Positions 35,863 to 48,010 of a DNA stretch of 64,000 bases are shown here, piece by piece (within the stretch, counting starts at the first letter, position 1; every line of letters begins with the position of its first letter). The notes under the pieces are model-generated. The model was not told the origin of the DNA. It was given only the letters and a program-made list of their open reading frames with translations, and ran no database searches. The position numbers and the translations under genes were made by a program. The DNA is from Proteles cristata cristata (lineage: Eukaryota; Chordata; Mammalia; Carnivora; Hyaenidae). The DNA is taken from NCBI GenBank assembly GCA_017311185.1, contig JAESUZ010001712.1, positions 1,550,001-1,614,000 of the forward strand. The letters run 5' to 3'.

Positions 35863-36720
35863 ATGGAAGATTCAACCTCAGTTTGAGTGTCAAAGAGTTG
35901 CATCCTAATCCATGTGATTTTTCATTTAAAATACAATGACTTTCTGGGCCCTTCTGTTTTTTAAGGCAGTCATTAATGACCATAAGAAGGTGTGCGACAC
36001 AGGAATAATGAGAAGGGACAGAATGCCAGGTCAGGAAAGGAGCAGGGAACACTCATCTTAAACCCAGAGGAGAGTTGCAGCAGGCTAACAATGTGAGAAA
36101 GAGTATAATGGAGAAAAAACCAGTGCTCAAAAGCCATTTAGGGCAGAAGCAGCAACCTGGCTGCCTAGTAATACCAGATGGTACACTGGAGTTAGGATCT
36201 TAGAGGTGACATCTGCTAAGAACTGTACAGGTCTGAGATTTTATCCTACTTACAAACTTGCAAGTTAGTCTTCCATGGATGTTGGCAAAAGGCATGAGAT
36301 CTTTGAGTCAGAGACCAAAGATTTTATTATATATGGCAAAAGAAGTAGCCAGAGCTTTGTGTTGGTTTGGAGGGGTTCCCTATGGCGCCCCCCCCCCACC
36401 CCGCCCCGCCAGAGTCCATAATGGTGATACAACAGACCCATCCAAGGTGCCTGTACATGCAGATCAGTGTTAAGTTAAGAGCAACATTGAGCTGGGGAAT
36501 TCACTGTTTTTATAGCGAGCAGAAGTAAGCCAGGTCTCTGTCTGGGAGGAGGCAATACTTCCGCCCTCATGGCTGCCTTCTGCAAACATAACCCTGAATC
36601 ATGGTCTGGGGGAAGAACCATCAGGGTCTTTCACTCTTGACACACTCAGAAAGAACGTGCAGGGGTGCTCCGTGCCTATGTTACACTGTCTCTCCCAACA
36701 GCGTTTTGAAAGCAGGAGGG
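35863..36720. other. Intergenic, nothing recognised
   Basis: No gene seen. A C-rich run (CGCCCCCCCCCCACCCCGCC) lies at 36385-36411. Confidence 0.45.
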
Positions 36721-36970
36721 AGGGGTGCCTGGGTGGCTCAGGTTAAGGGTCCAACTTCAGCTCAGGTCATGATCACACAATTCGTGGGTTCGAGCCCCGC
36801 GTCGGGCTCTGTGCTGACAGCCAGCTCAGAGCCTGGAGCCTGCTTCAGATTTTGTATCTCCCTCTCTCTCTGACTCCCCACCCCTCACCCCCACCCCCCC
36901 CACCCCGCCACCCCCGGCTCAAGCTGTTTTCTCTCTCTCTCAGAAATTAAAAGAAAAAAATTTTTTAATA
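36721..36970 (+). mobile_element. SINEC with C-rich expansion
   Basis: GGGTTCGAGCCCCGCGTCGGG intact; middle expanded to (C)nA runs (36883-36917). Duplication GTTTTGAAAGCAGGAGGG / AGTTTGAAAACAGGAGGG. Confidence 0.92.
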
Positions 36971-36987
36971 GTTTGAAAACAGGAGGG

Positions 36988-38890
36988 AAACTTTAGTCAA
37001 GATGGATTCAAAACTGAGGTCAAAAGGAAGAAGATTCCTGAAGTCCAAAAGGAAGGAGGTGGAGGGACGAGGTGAGTCAAGGGCTGACTCTGGAACCACG
37101 GAGAGACTGAAGACCGGGATGGGGGATTTATCTATGGTAGAAGCATAAGAAAAGATAAAATCTGCGAGGGAGACAATATGGAGAGATAATGTGACCAGAA
37201 AAGCTGTTACATAAAGGGCCCAATCAAGGGGGTAGGACAGGATGGCAGAGGCGGGCAGGCGGCACAGAAAGGAAGGGCAGGAGGAGCAGTGCTGTTTGAA
37301 ATTAGAGTCCGAGCTCTCTCACACTCAGAGGTCGGGGAGCACTTCCCAGCTCCCACAGGCCAGGCAAGGAACGCCGCCTGCGCTCTCCCTTAGCTCCCCC
37401 TGCGCCTCAGCTGCCACCCCCATGGACTGTGACTCCTCCTGGGTGTGTGTGTGACTCTCCTCCATACGCAGCCTCTGCAGAGGCACCTGTCCATGGTTGG
37501 GGCTCTAGGTATGGACTTTGAATTGATGAGTGAGTTAGTTGCGAGGTAGTCAGTCTCTAAAAGCATTACATGGCTCACAGTGTCAAATCCTGCAGATAAA
37601 TCATGTAAGATGAAGGTGAAGAACAAAGCCATTACTTTTCAAAATCGTCGAGTCATGGGTCATGATTCTGGAGGGCAAATCTAACAAATTAAAGATATGC
37701 ACACCATATCTCCAGCTACCGTGGGCGGGGGGTGGGGGTGAGGCAGGAAAAGCCAAGGCAGTAAGCTATTATTCTCTGTGTCCCACTCTCCGGGCCTTTG
37801 CCTTGCATGTGACTACAGATAGCCAGGCAGAGGCATTCGCACCGTCTCAAAGAGAAGCAGGATTGGTATAACCGAAATGAAAAGATATAGAAACAACTTT
37901 ATCTTTTAAAGCAACTTCTATAATGGCTTTATGAATTAAAATTTTAGGGGTGGGGAGGAGGGGGTATCAAGGTACAGAGCTATCACCAAGCGAATGGAGT
38001 CTGGGAAAGAGAAGGGGTGAAAGAGGCTCTGCTCCCCGGAGACCTGGGGGAGGGCATGGGAGTAGGAAAAGAGGTCAGAGATGGAGGCCAGGAACCCTGA
38101 TTTGGAGAGAGGAGGGCCCGCTCCAGGGCCCCAGCTTGGGGGAATCATACCCAGAGATCGCCATGCTCCCACCTCCCTCCTCAGGGCCTTTGCATTTACA
38201 GTCCATCTGTCCGGTTTCCCATGGCTCAGTCTCTCTCACTGCCTTCAGATCTCCTGAGGAAGGTCAGCCGCACATAGGGAACCATCCTGTCTAAAATACG
38301 AACTCCCTTCCCCCATCTCTCTCTCTGTTCCATTCCCCTGATTTTACTTACCTTCCTAACACATACAGTACACATCAGGGGATACATGACCACCAGAGTC
38401 CCTACCATCTCACTTTCTGTTCCTAGCAAAAAAGATAAGAGAAAGGAACAAAAATGTGACAGGTTCTATGGCATCACTTACACATCTTTCTTCTGAGGAA
38501 TTCTGCAAGCTTGCTACAGCGTAATGTTTCTACAGGAGGGCAGAGGTTCCCCTTTCAGAACCCCAAACGAAGAAAGAAAACCTCAAATTAGATGTCATTG
38601 CAGACAAGAACTTTGGTTTTAAAAGAGAAGGTTGGGTCACCTCATCCTTTTGGAAACAGTGGTCACATCCACGAGCTCCCCCTGGAAGACCCTCTGCTTC
38701 CCTCTCCTAAGACAGGCATCTGATGGAGAGCAGGGAGTCTCCACCATTCAGACTTCTAAAAGAAAAATAACCTCAGCAGAGGGCACAGCATCGGTGTAGT
38801 TAACGTCTTACTAAATAACCATCGTTCTAATTTCTAATGAAATACTTCACAGTAGCAAGCATGCATAATCCCTCAGGAAAAAAAAATAAC
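36988..38890. other. Intergenic, nothing recognised
   Basis: Somewhat GC-rich, but few CpG clusters. Frames up to about 114 codons (37950-38294) look like chance. No repeat named. Confidence 0.45.
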
Positions 38891-38897
38891 CATTTTT

Positions 38898-38950
38898 AAA
38901 AATTTTAATATTTATTAGTGAGAGAAACAGAGTCCAAGCGAGGGAAGGGC

Positions 38951-38991
<41 letters not shown>

Positions 38992-39133
38992 AAGGGAGAC
39001 ACAGAATCTGAAGCAGGTTCCAGGCTCTGAGCTGTCAGAACAGAACCTGATGTGGAGCTCAAACTCCCAAACCACTAGACCGTGACCTGAGCTGAAGTTG
39101 GATGCTTAACCAACTGAGCCACCCAGGAGACCC
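38898..39133 (-). mobile_element. SINEC
   Basis: (AG)n middle at 38956-38987. Duplication AATAACCATTTTT (38885-38897, 39134-39146). Confidence 0.93.
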
Positions 39134-39678
39134 AATAACCATTTTTTTAATTGCAGAAAATTTTATAAATCTGTCTCCAAGAGAGAATCCCTCTCTCACT
39201 GTCTTTTAAGAAGAAAAAATTAATGACTATTATAAAACTCTGGCCATGAGAAGACAGGCTCTCTCCATCTCTGGCCACATGAACCTAAACACCAAGCCAA
39301 CATCTATAGACCAGCCTGTGCCCTTGGGAGCAACATGGGTGGAAAAGTCGATTTAATCATTTCTTTCTTTGCTGTGGGGTGAGAACCTTCTGTCAACAGG
39401 GGCTTGTAAGATGCCTATAGTTTTTCCTGCAGAGGAAAATCCACTTGTACCTCAATACTTGGCTGAGCCACACCTAGCTTTCATATGGGAAATCAACTTA
39501 GGCGCTCCAGGACATCCCAGAACAGAATCAGGACCCTTAATGTCCAAAGGGATGGAGCCCTAACATTTCATTTGAGTGGGACCACACAGTGGTCAAACCC
39601 TCCCCTGCTATGTGTGGGGCTCACTTCTATGCCCTATGGGCTGGTTACAAACTCCTAGTGAAAAAATTGTCCAAGGCA

Positions 39679-39888
39679 GGGCACCTGAGGGGATCAGTCA
39701 GTTATGTGTCCAACTCTTGATTTCAGCTCAGGTCATGATCTTACAGTTTGGATTTGTGAAATTGAACCCCACATCAATCTCTGCACTGACAGCACATAGC
39801 CTGCTTGGGATCTTCCCTCTCTTCCTCTCTCTGTCGCTCCCCTGCTCTCTCTCTCTCTCAAAATAAAAAAATAAACATTAAAAAAATT
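39679..39888 (+). mobile_element. SINEC, left half of a tail-to-tail pair
   Basis: GGGCACCTGAGGGGATCAGTC..., ends AAAATAAAAAAATAAAC. Followed 12 bp later by an opposite-strand SINE. Confidence 0.88.
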
Positions 39889-39900
39889 ACATCCATGGAA

Positions 39901-40099
39901 TTTTAAAAAACTTTTTAATGTTTTCCTTTAACTTATTTTAAAAGACAAGTAGGGGAGGGCAGAGAGAGGGGGACAGAGGATCCAAAGCCGGCTCTGCACT
40001 GACAACAGAGAGCCTGATGTGGGGCTTGAATTCACGGACCATGAAACCATGACCTAAGCTGAAGTGGACATCCAGCCAACTGAGCCACCCAGGTGCCCC
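39901..40099 (-). mobile_element. SINEC, right half of a tail-to-tail pair
   Basis: TTTTAATGTTTTCC...GAGCCACCCAGGTGCCCC. Duplication CATCCATGGAA / CATCCAAGGAA (39890-39900, 40100-40110). Confidence 0.9.
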
Positions 40100-40919
40100 C
40101 ATCCAAGGAATCCCGCAGAGAGGTGCGCCATGTCCTGTGGAGGCAGAGAGAGGAAAGCTAGCACAAAGAGGACAAAGGATTCATCACAATTCAAATTTGG
40201 TTTAAATCCAAAGTGATTGCTCAGGGTTCTGAGCCTCTCATCAAAGAAGGAAGCTCATTTCCATAAGCAGCAACTAATGGGGTGACTTGGGGCACGTCTG
40301 GAACAAGAGTCTCCAGCTAGTAATGTAGCAGCTAGGATGGCCAGAGGGCATGGCGATTAGTGCCATAGGGCCCTGGGGAGAGCTAGCTTGGCCAGGACCA
40401 ATTCTCTCTGCAGCCAGCCAGGTAAGGCCAGAAACTAGGAAGAGGCCATCCATAGAAGGAGGAAGGAAGGCATGGTTGGGAAAATGGCTGTTGATAAGCT
40501 GTGAGAGCTGTTCATTGTCATCTGCCTTCCCTCACTGATACACACACACACACACACGCACGTTCACAAGCAAAACATGACACTGGAAGCAGCCCGCCTC
40601 CATTCCCCTCAGAGTGGATGAGAACAGTGTTCATGTCAGTGTGAGGAAGATGCCCAACTCAATGAGGAAAGAATAAAACTCCCAAGTACCAGGAGGTGGA
40701 ACTTCCCCCAGGACCAGGTTGCCCAGCAAGCTTGGAAGCCATCGGATGGGGCAGTTTGTGGTTAGAAAAATTCATTAACAACTAAAACCTAGTTCTCGCC
40801 TTCCTAGAGGATAGGAGAACACTAAACAGGAGCAAATAATCTTGAGTGTGACATAAATCTTGCCAGAGGGAGTATGAAAGGGTAATTATATTTTTTGGAA
40901 TGTATTGTGTTTTTTTTCG

Positions 40920-41250
40920 CTTCTTGATCCATTTGTTTATTTCTTCATCCAACAAATGGTAACTAAGGGCTTCCCTGTTGCATAAAGATGAGGAGATATA
41001 ACAATAAAAAAAGGCAGGCAAAGCTTCTGCCTTTATGGACTTTACATTCTAGTAGGAAAGACGGTAATAAAAATAGTGGCAAATACATCCATGGAGACTT
41101 CTGTGCATCAGGCCCTCTGCTAAACCCTTTCTAGCTAGGAACTCATATCTTTATTGCAACCTATATGGTAGCTAGTGTTATCCTCCCCATTTTACAAATA
41201 AGGAGAGTGAGGCATAGGCCTGCTGAGTAACTTGCCAGGCATGTTCAACT
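40920..41250. repeat. L2-like then MIR fragments
   Basis: 40920-41060 is L2-like (GCCTTTATGGACTTTACATTCTAG). 41100-41250 is a reverse MIR (CCCCATTTTACAAATAAGGAGAGTGAGGC). Confidence 0.7.
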
Positions 41251-41307
41251 AATAGTAACAGACAAGGATTTGACCCCAGGAAAGTAAATTTTAGAGTCCA
41301 TGTCCTT

Positions 41308-41363
41308 TTTGTTTAAGTTTATTTTTGAGAGAGAGGGGGAGTGTGTATGAGCAGGAGTGGGGC

Positions 41364-41401
<38 letters not shown>

Positions 41402-41523
41402 CCAAGCAGGCTCCACACTGTCACCATGGAGCCCATGCAGGGCTTGAACCCATAAACTGTGAGATTACCACCTGAGCCAAGAGTCAGATGCTTAACCGAC
41501 TGAGCCTTCCAGGGGATCCTTAT
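41308..41523 (-). mobile_element. SINEC
   Basis: Poly(T), (AG)n at 41370-41398, ends TGAGCCTTCCAGGGGATCC. Duplication AGTCCATGTCCTT / AGTCCATGTTCTT. Confidence 0.9.
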
Positions 41524-41539
41524 AGTCCATGTTCTTAAT

Positions 41540-43230
41540 TGATATAGATCAGTATGCATAGGAGTTCAGGCATGGAGATGAGCATAGAGACACACAGAAA
41601 TAGAGAAGGATCTAACTGTCCATGTTCCCAGGGGACGGAAGACCCCTAAGTAAATAATCTTGAAAGGGACTTAAAGTTTTAGTAGGTAAAACCAGTCACA
41701 ACAAGTAGATGGATGCATTGCTATAAGAAAAGCAATGGGGCAGGGGGTGGATAGGGTGCTCAGGGCAGGTGACACGGGAGTTGTCCAGAGCAGGTTCCCA
41801 AGGCCTGCCCAGATCAAGAGCAAGTGTGATCTTGAGTGACCAGGTCCCAGGTTTCAGCTGCAAACTCCAAAGATCCAGGACTAGGAACAGTCACATGTCA
41901 GTAGTCACTGTCCAAGACAGCCCCCACTGCAGCAGAGACCAGCTGGAATGCAGACTAAATTAGGGTCATGGAGTCTCCCCTCGGGTGCCCTAAGCACCCT
42001 CCGTGCACACACACCAGATGCCATGGAGAAGGGAAAGGGAGCAGAAACCTGAAAGACTGGGCCTTTTACAAAAATAGACTAAATGTTTACCTCAAAAGGC
42101 CCATTTACATTATTGAACCTGAATAAATTTTCTTGAATCACTAAATACAAAGCCCTCTAGGCACCTCATGCCCTATCTAGCAGAACACGGGCTCTTAAGG
42201 TACAACATTTGGGACGCCACTGCCCCACCATGAAGGCTACATTTGGCAAGCAGAGAAGAAAGGACACGGAGTGATGACAAGAGAAGAGAAACAGTTCCTG
42301 TCTCTTCCCTTCAAGGTGGAACAGTTACGATGGCACAGATTGTCAGTCACATCAGGGTAAGGAATGAAACACACGTATTATGTGTATCTCTGGAGAGAAC
42401 AAAAGGATTATTCATTGTTTCATTACAGTTTTTAAAAGCTCAAAGCATGATTTAGGAGAAGTCATTTGTGACATTGCTGCATTCAATTACCCAGCACAAA
42501 TTTGGATGAGCCTTGCAGCTATTTCCAGGCTTACAAATGTGGGTCATAAATACACATTAATCAAAAAGGACAATGCAATCAAGCATCTTCACACATCTAT
42601 GAAAGGCATTTATTAACAACTGCCTACTCGAGGTTCAGGCAGCCTGGTTTTTATACATAGAAATTAAGCAGTCATGATCCCCACCCTCTTGAAATTTCAG
42701 CTTGGCAATGCCGATTTGAACAATTGCATAAATAGACAACTGAACAAAACTCATCTGCAATTATTCTCTGTCCCACATGTTCATGCTCTTTCTCACTGTC
42801 CATTCAGGAGTTCTGCACATGCTGTTCTCACTGCGTAAAACTCTATCCAAATTAAAGTAGAAACATGGAACATGGTGTTGGAGCTACATTCTTTTGGGAT
42901 TGACAATTAGGGAAATTGGTGTTCTTGTGCAAAAGAAGAGACCCAGACTGTTGGATACCTACACAATTTCCACTACTCTGCCACTTCTTTTCTACAAATG
43001 CATCCCACTTTTCTTCAGGGTGGTAATGTGCCCAGCCTTTTTTAAAAAAAAAAAATGTATTTCCTAGTATCACTTGCAGCTATGTGACACATTGCAGAAA
43101 TGTGCCACATTTCTGGCCAATGAGATATAAGTGGAAATCACCAAATAAGGCTTTTGAGAAAGTGCTTTTTAAAAACACTACCTTTGTTGGCATTTGCCTT
43201 TGCAAAACCAATTAAACCAAATTTACCCTT
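41540..43230. other. Intergenic, little repeat content
   Basis: No gene seen. The block 42360-42610 is free of recognised repeats and could be conserved non-coding DNA, but nothing in it proves this. Confidence 0.4.
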
Positions 43231-43233
43231 CTC

Positions 43234-43261
43234 GGTTGGTTGGTTGGTTGGTTGGTTGGTT
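43234..43261 (+). repeat. (GGTT)7 microsatellite
   Basis: Seven GGTT units in a row. Confidence 0.95.
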
Positions 43262-43765
43262 GATTTTTGTAGACCATTGAAAAACTTTCCTTGTATATTG
43301 AAAGAAAGGAGGGGCTGCTCAAGAGCTCTGTGCAGAGAAGCAACATGATCTTCCTAATGTTTTGAAGAGATCCCTCCAGTCGTATGGAGAATAGACTGTA
43401 AGTACAAAGACAGAAGCAAAACGTGAGCTAGAAAGCTGTTAAAATAACCAGGAGAGATATAACATAGCTTGGACTAGGGTGGTTGAGAAGTGGTCAGATT
43501 TGAAGCAGAGATAATGGGATTTACTGTGGATCAATGGGTATAAGTGTATAGGAGAAGAGAGGAGTTTGGGACACCTCCAAGATTTTTGCCATACGCATTG
43601 GTAGAATTAAATTGCTATATACTCCAGTGGATGATGGTGGGATGAGCAGTTTTGAGGGATGTAATATCAAAAGTTGAGTTTTGGATAACTTCATTTCAAG
43701 ATGCCTTTTAGAAACCCAAATGCAAACACTGAGTGTGCAATTGGGCATATAAGACTAAGTCAGGG

Positions 43766-43979
43766 GGCGCCTGGGTGGCTTAGTCGGTTAAGCGTCCAAC
43801 TTTCGCTTGGGTCATGATCTCACGGTTCGTGGGTTCGAGCCCCACGTCGGGCTCTGTGCTGACTGCCAGCTCGGAGCCTGGAGCCTGTTTCAGTCTGTGA
43901 CTCTCTCTCTCTCTGACCCTCCCCTGTTTACGCTATCTCTCTCTCTCCTAGAAATAAATAAAACATTAAAAAAAAAAAA
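43766..43979 (+). mobile_element. SINEC, young subtype, near-consensus
   Basis: GGCGCCTGGGTGGCTTAGTC..., CTGACTGCCAGCTCGGAGCC variant, ending in a pure A-tail. Exact 15-bp duplication AAGACTAAGTCAGGG (43751-43765, 43980-43994). Probably the most recent insertion class here. Confidence 0.96.
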
Positions 43980-44369
43980 AAGACTAAGTCAGGGAATATC
44001 TAAGCCTGTGACAGAAATTTGAGTCACAAAGCAAAGTCAAAACAGTATTTAAAACTGTACATCTAGATGACATCATCACCTAGATAGGAGTAGATCAAGG
44101 AGAGTTGAGATCTGAGGACTGAGCCCTGGAGAACTCTGCAGAGTAAAGGTGGGCTAATAAAAAGATCCAGTAACAGAGTGAGACGAAGAAGCCATGAGGT
44201 TGAGGAAAAACAAACAAACAAAATCAAAGTTTGGTGATCTGGAAGACAACTGAGAAGTATTTCAAGAAGAGGATGATCATACTTGCAACTGACATGACAA
44301 CTAAAGTCAAGACTAAAAGCTTTTGGTTCTTGAAAAGAGTTGTTTCCATGGAGTGAAGGACTGGTGCAT

Positions 44370-45800
44370 CAGTTATCCTGTGCCACATAACAAACTACCA
44401 CAAACTTTAGCTGTTCAAAGCAATAAGCATGTGTTATCAAACGGCATCAGAGGGTCAGGAATCTGGATGTGGCTTACTGGTGGCCTCTGGCTCATAGTCT
44501 CCCACAAGGCTGCAATCAAGATGTTGGCTAGACTGGAGTCTTCTCAAAGTCTGATGTGGGAGGATTTCCTACCAAGCTTGCTCATGTGGCTGTTGGCATG
44601 CCTCAGATCCTTGTTGGCTATTAGCCCAAGGCATCTATTCCTTGCCAACTGGGTCTCTCCATGAAGCAGTTTGCAACATGGCAGCCTGCTTCTCCTAGAG
44701 CAAAGACTCTAAGAGAGAAAAGGCAAGAGACAGCAGCCCAAGATGGTAGCTCCTCTTCTGTAACATCTCTGAAGTGACATCCCATGACTTTTTAAAAAGT
44801 ATTTTTCAGAGAGGTTTTAGGGTCACAGAAAAACTGAGCAGAAACTAAAGAGACCTCCTGTATCCTCACTACACTACCAACATTCCCCACAAGTGCAGAA
44901 CATTTTTTACTGTTGATGAACTGACATTGATGCATCATTATCAACCTAAGTCCATTATATTAGGGTTCACTCTGTACATTTTATGGGCTTTGACAAACAT
45001 GTAGTAACATGTATCGCCCTTTGAAATATCATATAGAATAGTTTCACAGCCCTAAGAATCCACTGTGCTCCACCTATTCATCCTCCCTCCTCCAAACCAC
45101 TGGCACCCATTGATCTGTCCACAGCCTCCATAGTTCTGCCTTTTCCAAAATGTCATATAGTTGGAACGCTATAGTAGATAAACTTTTCAGATTGGCATTT
45201 AAGTTTCTTCCATGTCTTTTCATGGCTTGATAGTTCATGTCTTTTTAGTGCAGAATTATATTCCATTGTCTGGATGTACCACATTCCATTCACCTGTTCA
45301 AAGACATCTTGGTTGCTGCCAAGCTTTGGCAATTATGAATAAAGCTATGATAAACACCCATGTACAGGTTATTTTGTGTCTATAAATTTTTTCAGCTCCT
45401 TTTGGTAAATACCAAGTATGATTGCTGGATCATATGGTAAGAGTATGTTTAGTTTTGTAAGGACCACCCAACTGTCTTCCAAAATGGCTATACCATTTTG
45501 TATTTCCACCAGTAGTGAATGAGAGTTCCTGATGTTCTATATCCTCACCAACATTTTATATTGTCACTGTCTGGAATTTAGCTATTCCAGTAGATACATA
45601 ATAGTATCTCATTGTTTTAATTTGCAATTCCCTAATGACATATGGTGTGGGGCATCTTTCCACATGCCAACTTATAACTTATGCTCAAATCTATTCAATG
45701 GAAGAAATTCACCAGGTCCAGGCTACACTGAAGGGGGGGACTACACAAGGAAACGAGTAACAGGAGATGAGGCAATTGGAGACCATCTCAGAGGCTGACC
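44370..45800 (+). repeat. Medium-reiteration repeat A, copy 2, split by an L1
   Basis: Left part 44380-44792 (CATAACAAACTACCACAAAC, GGCTGCAATCAAGATGTTGG, TGACATCCCATGACTTTTT); right part about 45705-45798 (TTCACCAGGTCCAGGCTACAC, GACCATCTCAGAGGCTGACC). Same family and order as 5446-5940. Confidence 0.75.
44795..45700 (-). mobile_element. Old L1 inserted in repeat A
   Basis: GAGAGGTTTTAGGGTCACAG, AACATTCCCCACAAGTGCAG, TGATGAACTGACATTGATGC, CATTATATTAGGGTTCACTC, TTGCTGCCAAGCTTTGGCAA: L1M-type 3' end on the minus strand. Confidence 0.8.
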
Positions 45801-46099
45801 AATATAGACTGAGAAATGAATGAAGGAGAAAAATTAAAGACAAATGTGACAACACTTTTGAGGAGTTGCACTATAAAGAGAAACAAAGAACTGTAGAAGT
45901 ATGTGGAGTTAAAGAATGTTTTTATTTTCTTTGCTTTACAACAAACCAGATCATTCTTAGCAATAAAGGCAATACATTGGATATATTGATATGTAAACAA
46001 GTAGAACTCTATTTTATACCTTTATTCATGTACTTCCTAGAAGTATTGTGAACAATACCAAAGTTTCTAAATAACACACCTGAAAGAGGATTTTGTTTC

Positions 46100-46520
46100 C
46101 TTCCAAGATTTTATTTAAATTCAAGTTCGTTAACGTGTAGTATAGTATTGGTTGCAGGAATACAATTTAGTGATTCATCACTTACATATAACACCCAGTG
46201 CTCATCCCAACAAGTGGCCTCCTTACTGCCCATCACCCATCTGGCCCATCCCCCTACCTATCTCCCCTCCAGAAACTTCCAGTTTGTTCTCTATTGATAA
46301 GTCTCTTATGGTTTGCCTCCCTCTCTGTTTTTATCTTATTTTTCTGTCCTTTCCCCTATGTTCATCTGTTTTGTATCTTAAATTCCACCTATTAGTGAAA
46401 TCATATAATATTTGCTTTTCTGGCTGATTTATGTCACTTAGCATAATGCATTCTACTTTTAACCATGCTGTTGTAAATTGCAAGATTTCATTCTTTTTGA
46501 TGGCTGAGTAATATTTCATT

Positions 46521-46558
<38 letters not shown>

Positions 46559-47642
46559 ACACACACACCACATCTTTTTTACCCACTCATCAGTTGATAG
46601 ACATTTGGGCTCTTTCCATGATTTGGCTACTGTTGATAGCACTACTATAAACATCAGGGTGCATGTGTCCCTTTAAATCAGTATTTTTGTATCCTTTGGA
46701 TAAATACCTAGTAGTGCAATTGCTGGGTCGCAGTGTAATTCTATTTTTCACTTTTTGAGGAACATCCATACTGTTTTCCACAGTGCCTGCACCAGTTTGC
46801 ATTCCTACCAACAGTGCAAGAGGGTTCTCCTTTCTCTGCATCCTCGCCAACCAACATCTGCTCTTTCCTGAGTTGTTAATTTTAGCCATTCTGACATGTA
46901 TGAGGTAACTCATTGTTGTTTCAAAATTCTATTTCCTTAATGATGAGTGATGTTGAGCATCTTTTCATGTGTCTGTTAGCCATATGGATATCATCTTTGG
47001 AGAAATGTCTGTTCATGTCTTCTGCCCATTTCTTAACTAGATTATTCATTTTGAGTGTGTTGACTTTGATAAGTTCTTTACAGATTTTGGATATTAGCCC
47101 TTTACCAGATATGTCATTTGTAAATATCTTCTCTCATTCTGTAGATTGCCTTTTAGTTTCATTAATTATTTCCTTCACTGTGCAGAAGTTTTATCTGGAT
47201 GAAGTCCCAATGTTTCATTTTTGCTTTTGTCTCCCTTGCCTCCAGAGACATGTCTAGCGAGCAGTGCTATGGCCAGATTCCAAGAAGTTGCTGCCTGTGT
47301 TCTCCTCTAGGATTCTGATGGTTTCATGTCTCACATTTAGGTCTTTCATCCATTTTGAATTTATTTTTGTGTATGATATAAGAAAGTGGTCCAGTTTCGG
47401 GGTGCCTGGGTGGCTTAGTCGGTTAAGTGTCCGACTTTCGCTTAGGTCATGATCCCGCGGTTCGTGGGTTCGAGCCCCACGTCGGGCTCTGTGCTGACTG
47501 CCAGCTCAGAGCCTGGAGCCTATTTCAGAGTCTGTATCTCCCTGTCTCTCTGACCCTCCCCTGCTCACGCTGTCTCTCTCTCTCTCCCAGAAAAAAAAAA
47601 GAAAGTGGTCCAGTTTCATTCTTCTGCATGTCACTTACAGCC
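46100..47642 (-). mobile_element. L1 3' half on minus strand, split by a SINEC
   Basis: CACTTACATATAACACCCAGTG, TTTGGCTACTGTTGATAGC, TGCAATTGCTGGGTCGCAG, ATGTCTGTTCATGTCTTCTG and the stretch to 47642 follow the L1 order in antisense. A GT run (46526-46556) has grown inside it. Interrupted at 47399-47599. Confidence 0.93.
47399..47599 (+). mobile_element. SINEC, young subtype, inside L1
   Basis: GGGGTGCCTGGGTGGCTTAG..., near consensus. Exact 18-bp duplication AGAAAGTGGTCCAGTTTC (47381-47398, 47600-47617). Confidence 0.96.
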
Positions 47643-47699
47643 TAAAAGGGGATTTTTAAAAAAGATAGCCTGTTTTTCACCCATGTGGAGAAAGAAACA

Positions 47700-48010
47700 A
47701 GTGCATCCATATCCCAGTGCTTCCAGGACATGTACAAGTACACCTTTTAATTGCCAAAATCAGCCACACGTGTTTATTTAAGCAGATGAAACCAATAAAC
47801 ATCAGTGAGGGGGCAGACATTCTCTCTTGCCTTCAAAACAGCCTACAGCTGCTTGGAAAAGGCAGGCTGCTAGGCAGAGACCTGCATGTGGCAATTGGCC
47901 CAATGACACCAATTAAAATATTACCCCGCTGGAGTGATCATTTAAATTATAAATAATCTGCAATTGCTTTATCTTCTGTCTGACTCTCCACGACAACAAC
48001 ACAATAAAAT
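47700..48010. other. Repeat-free AT-rich block, candidate conserved element
   Basis: Contains ATTGGCCCAATGACACCAAT and a run of homeobox-like ATTA/TAAT words (CAATTAAAATATTA, TTTAAATTATAAATAATC, 47908-47960). No reading frame of note. The regulatory role is a guess from composition. Confidence 0.35.

Noticed and set aside
37242..38294. Possible GC-rich gene region
   Set aside because: Frames on both strands lack domains, and there is no CpG cluster or ordered splice pair.
43790..43850. tRNA-like promoter boxes and GGTTCGAGCCCC in many places
   Set aside because: They are the tRNA-derived heads of SINEs, without a full tRNA fold or anticodon arm.
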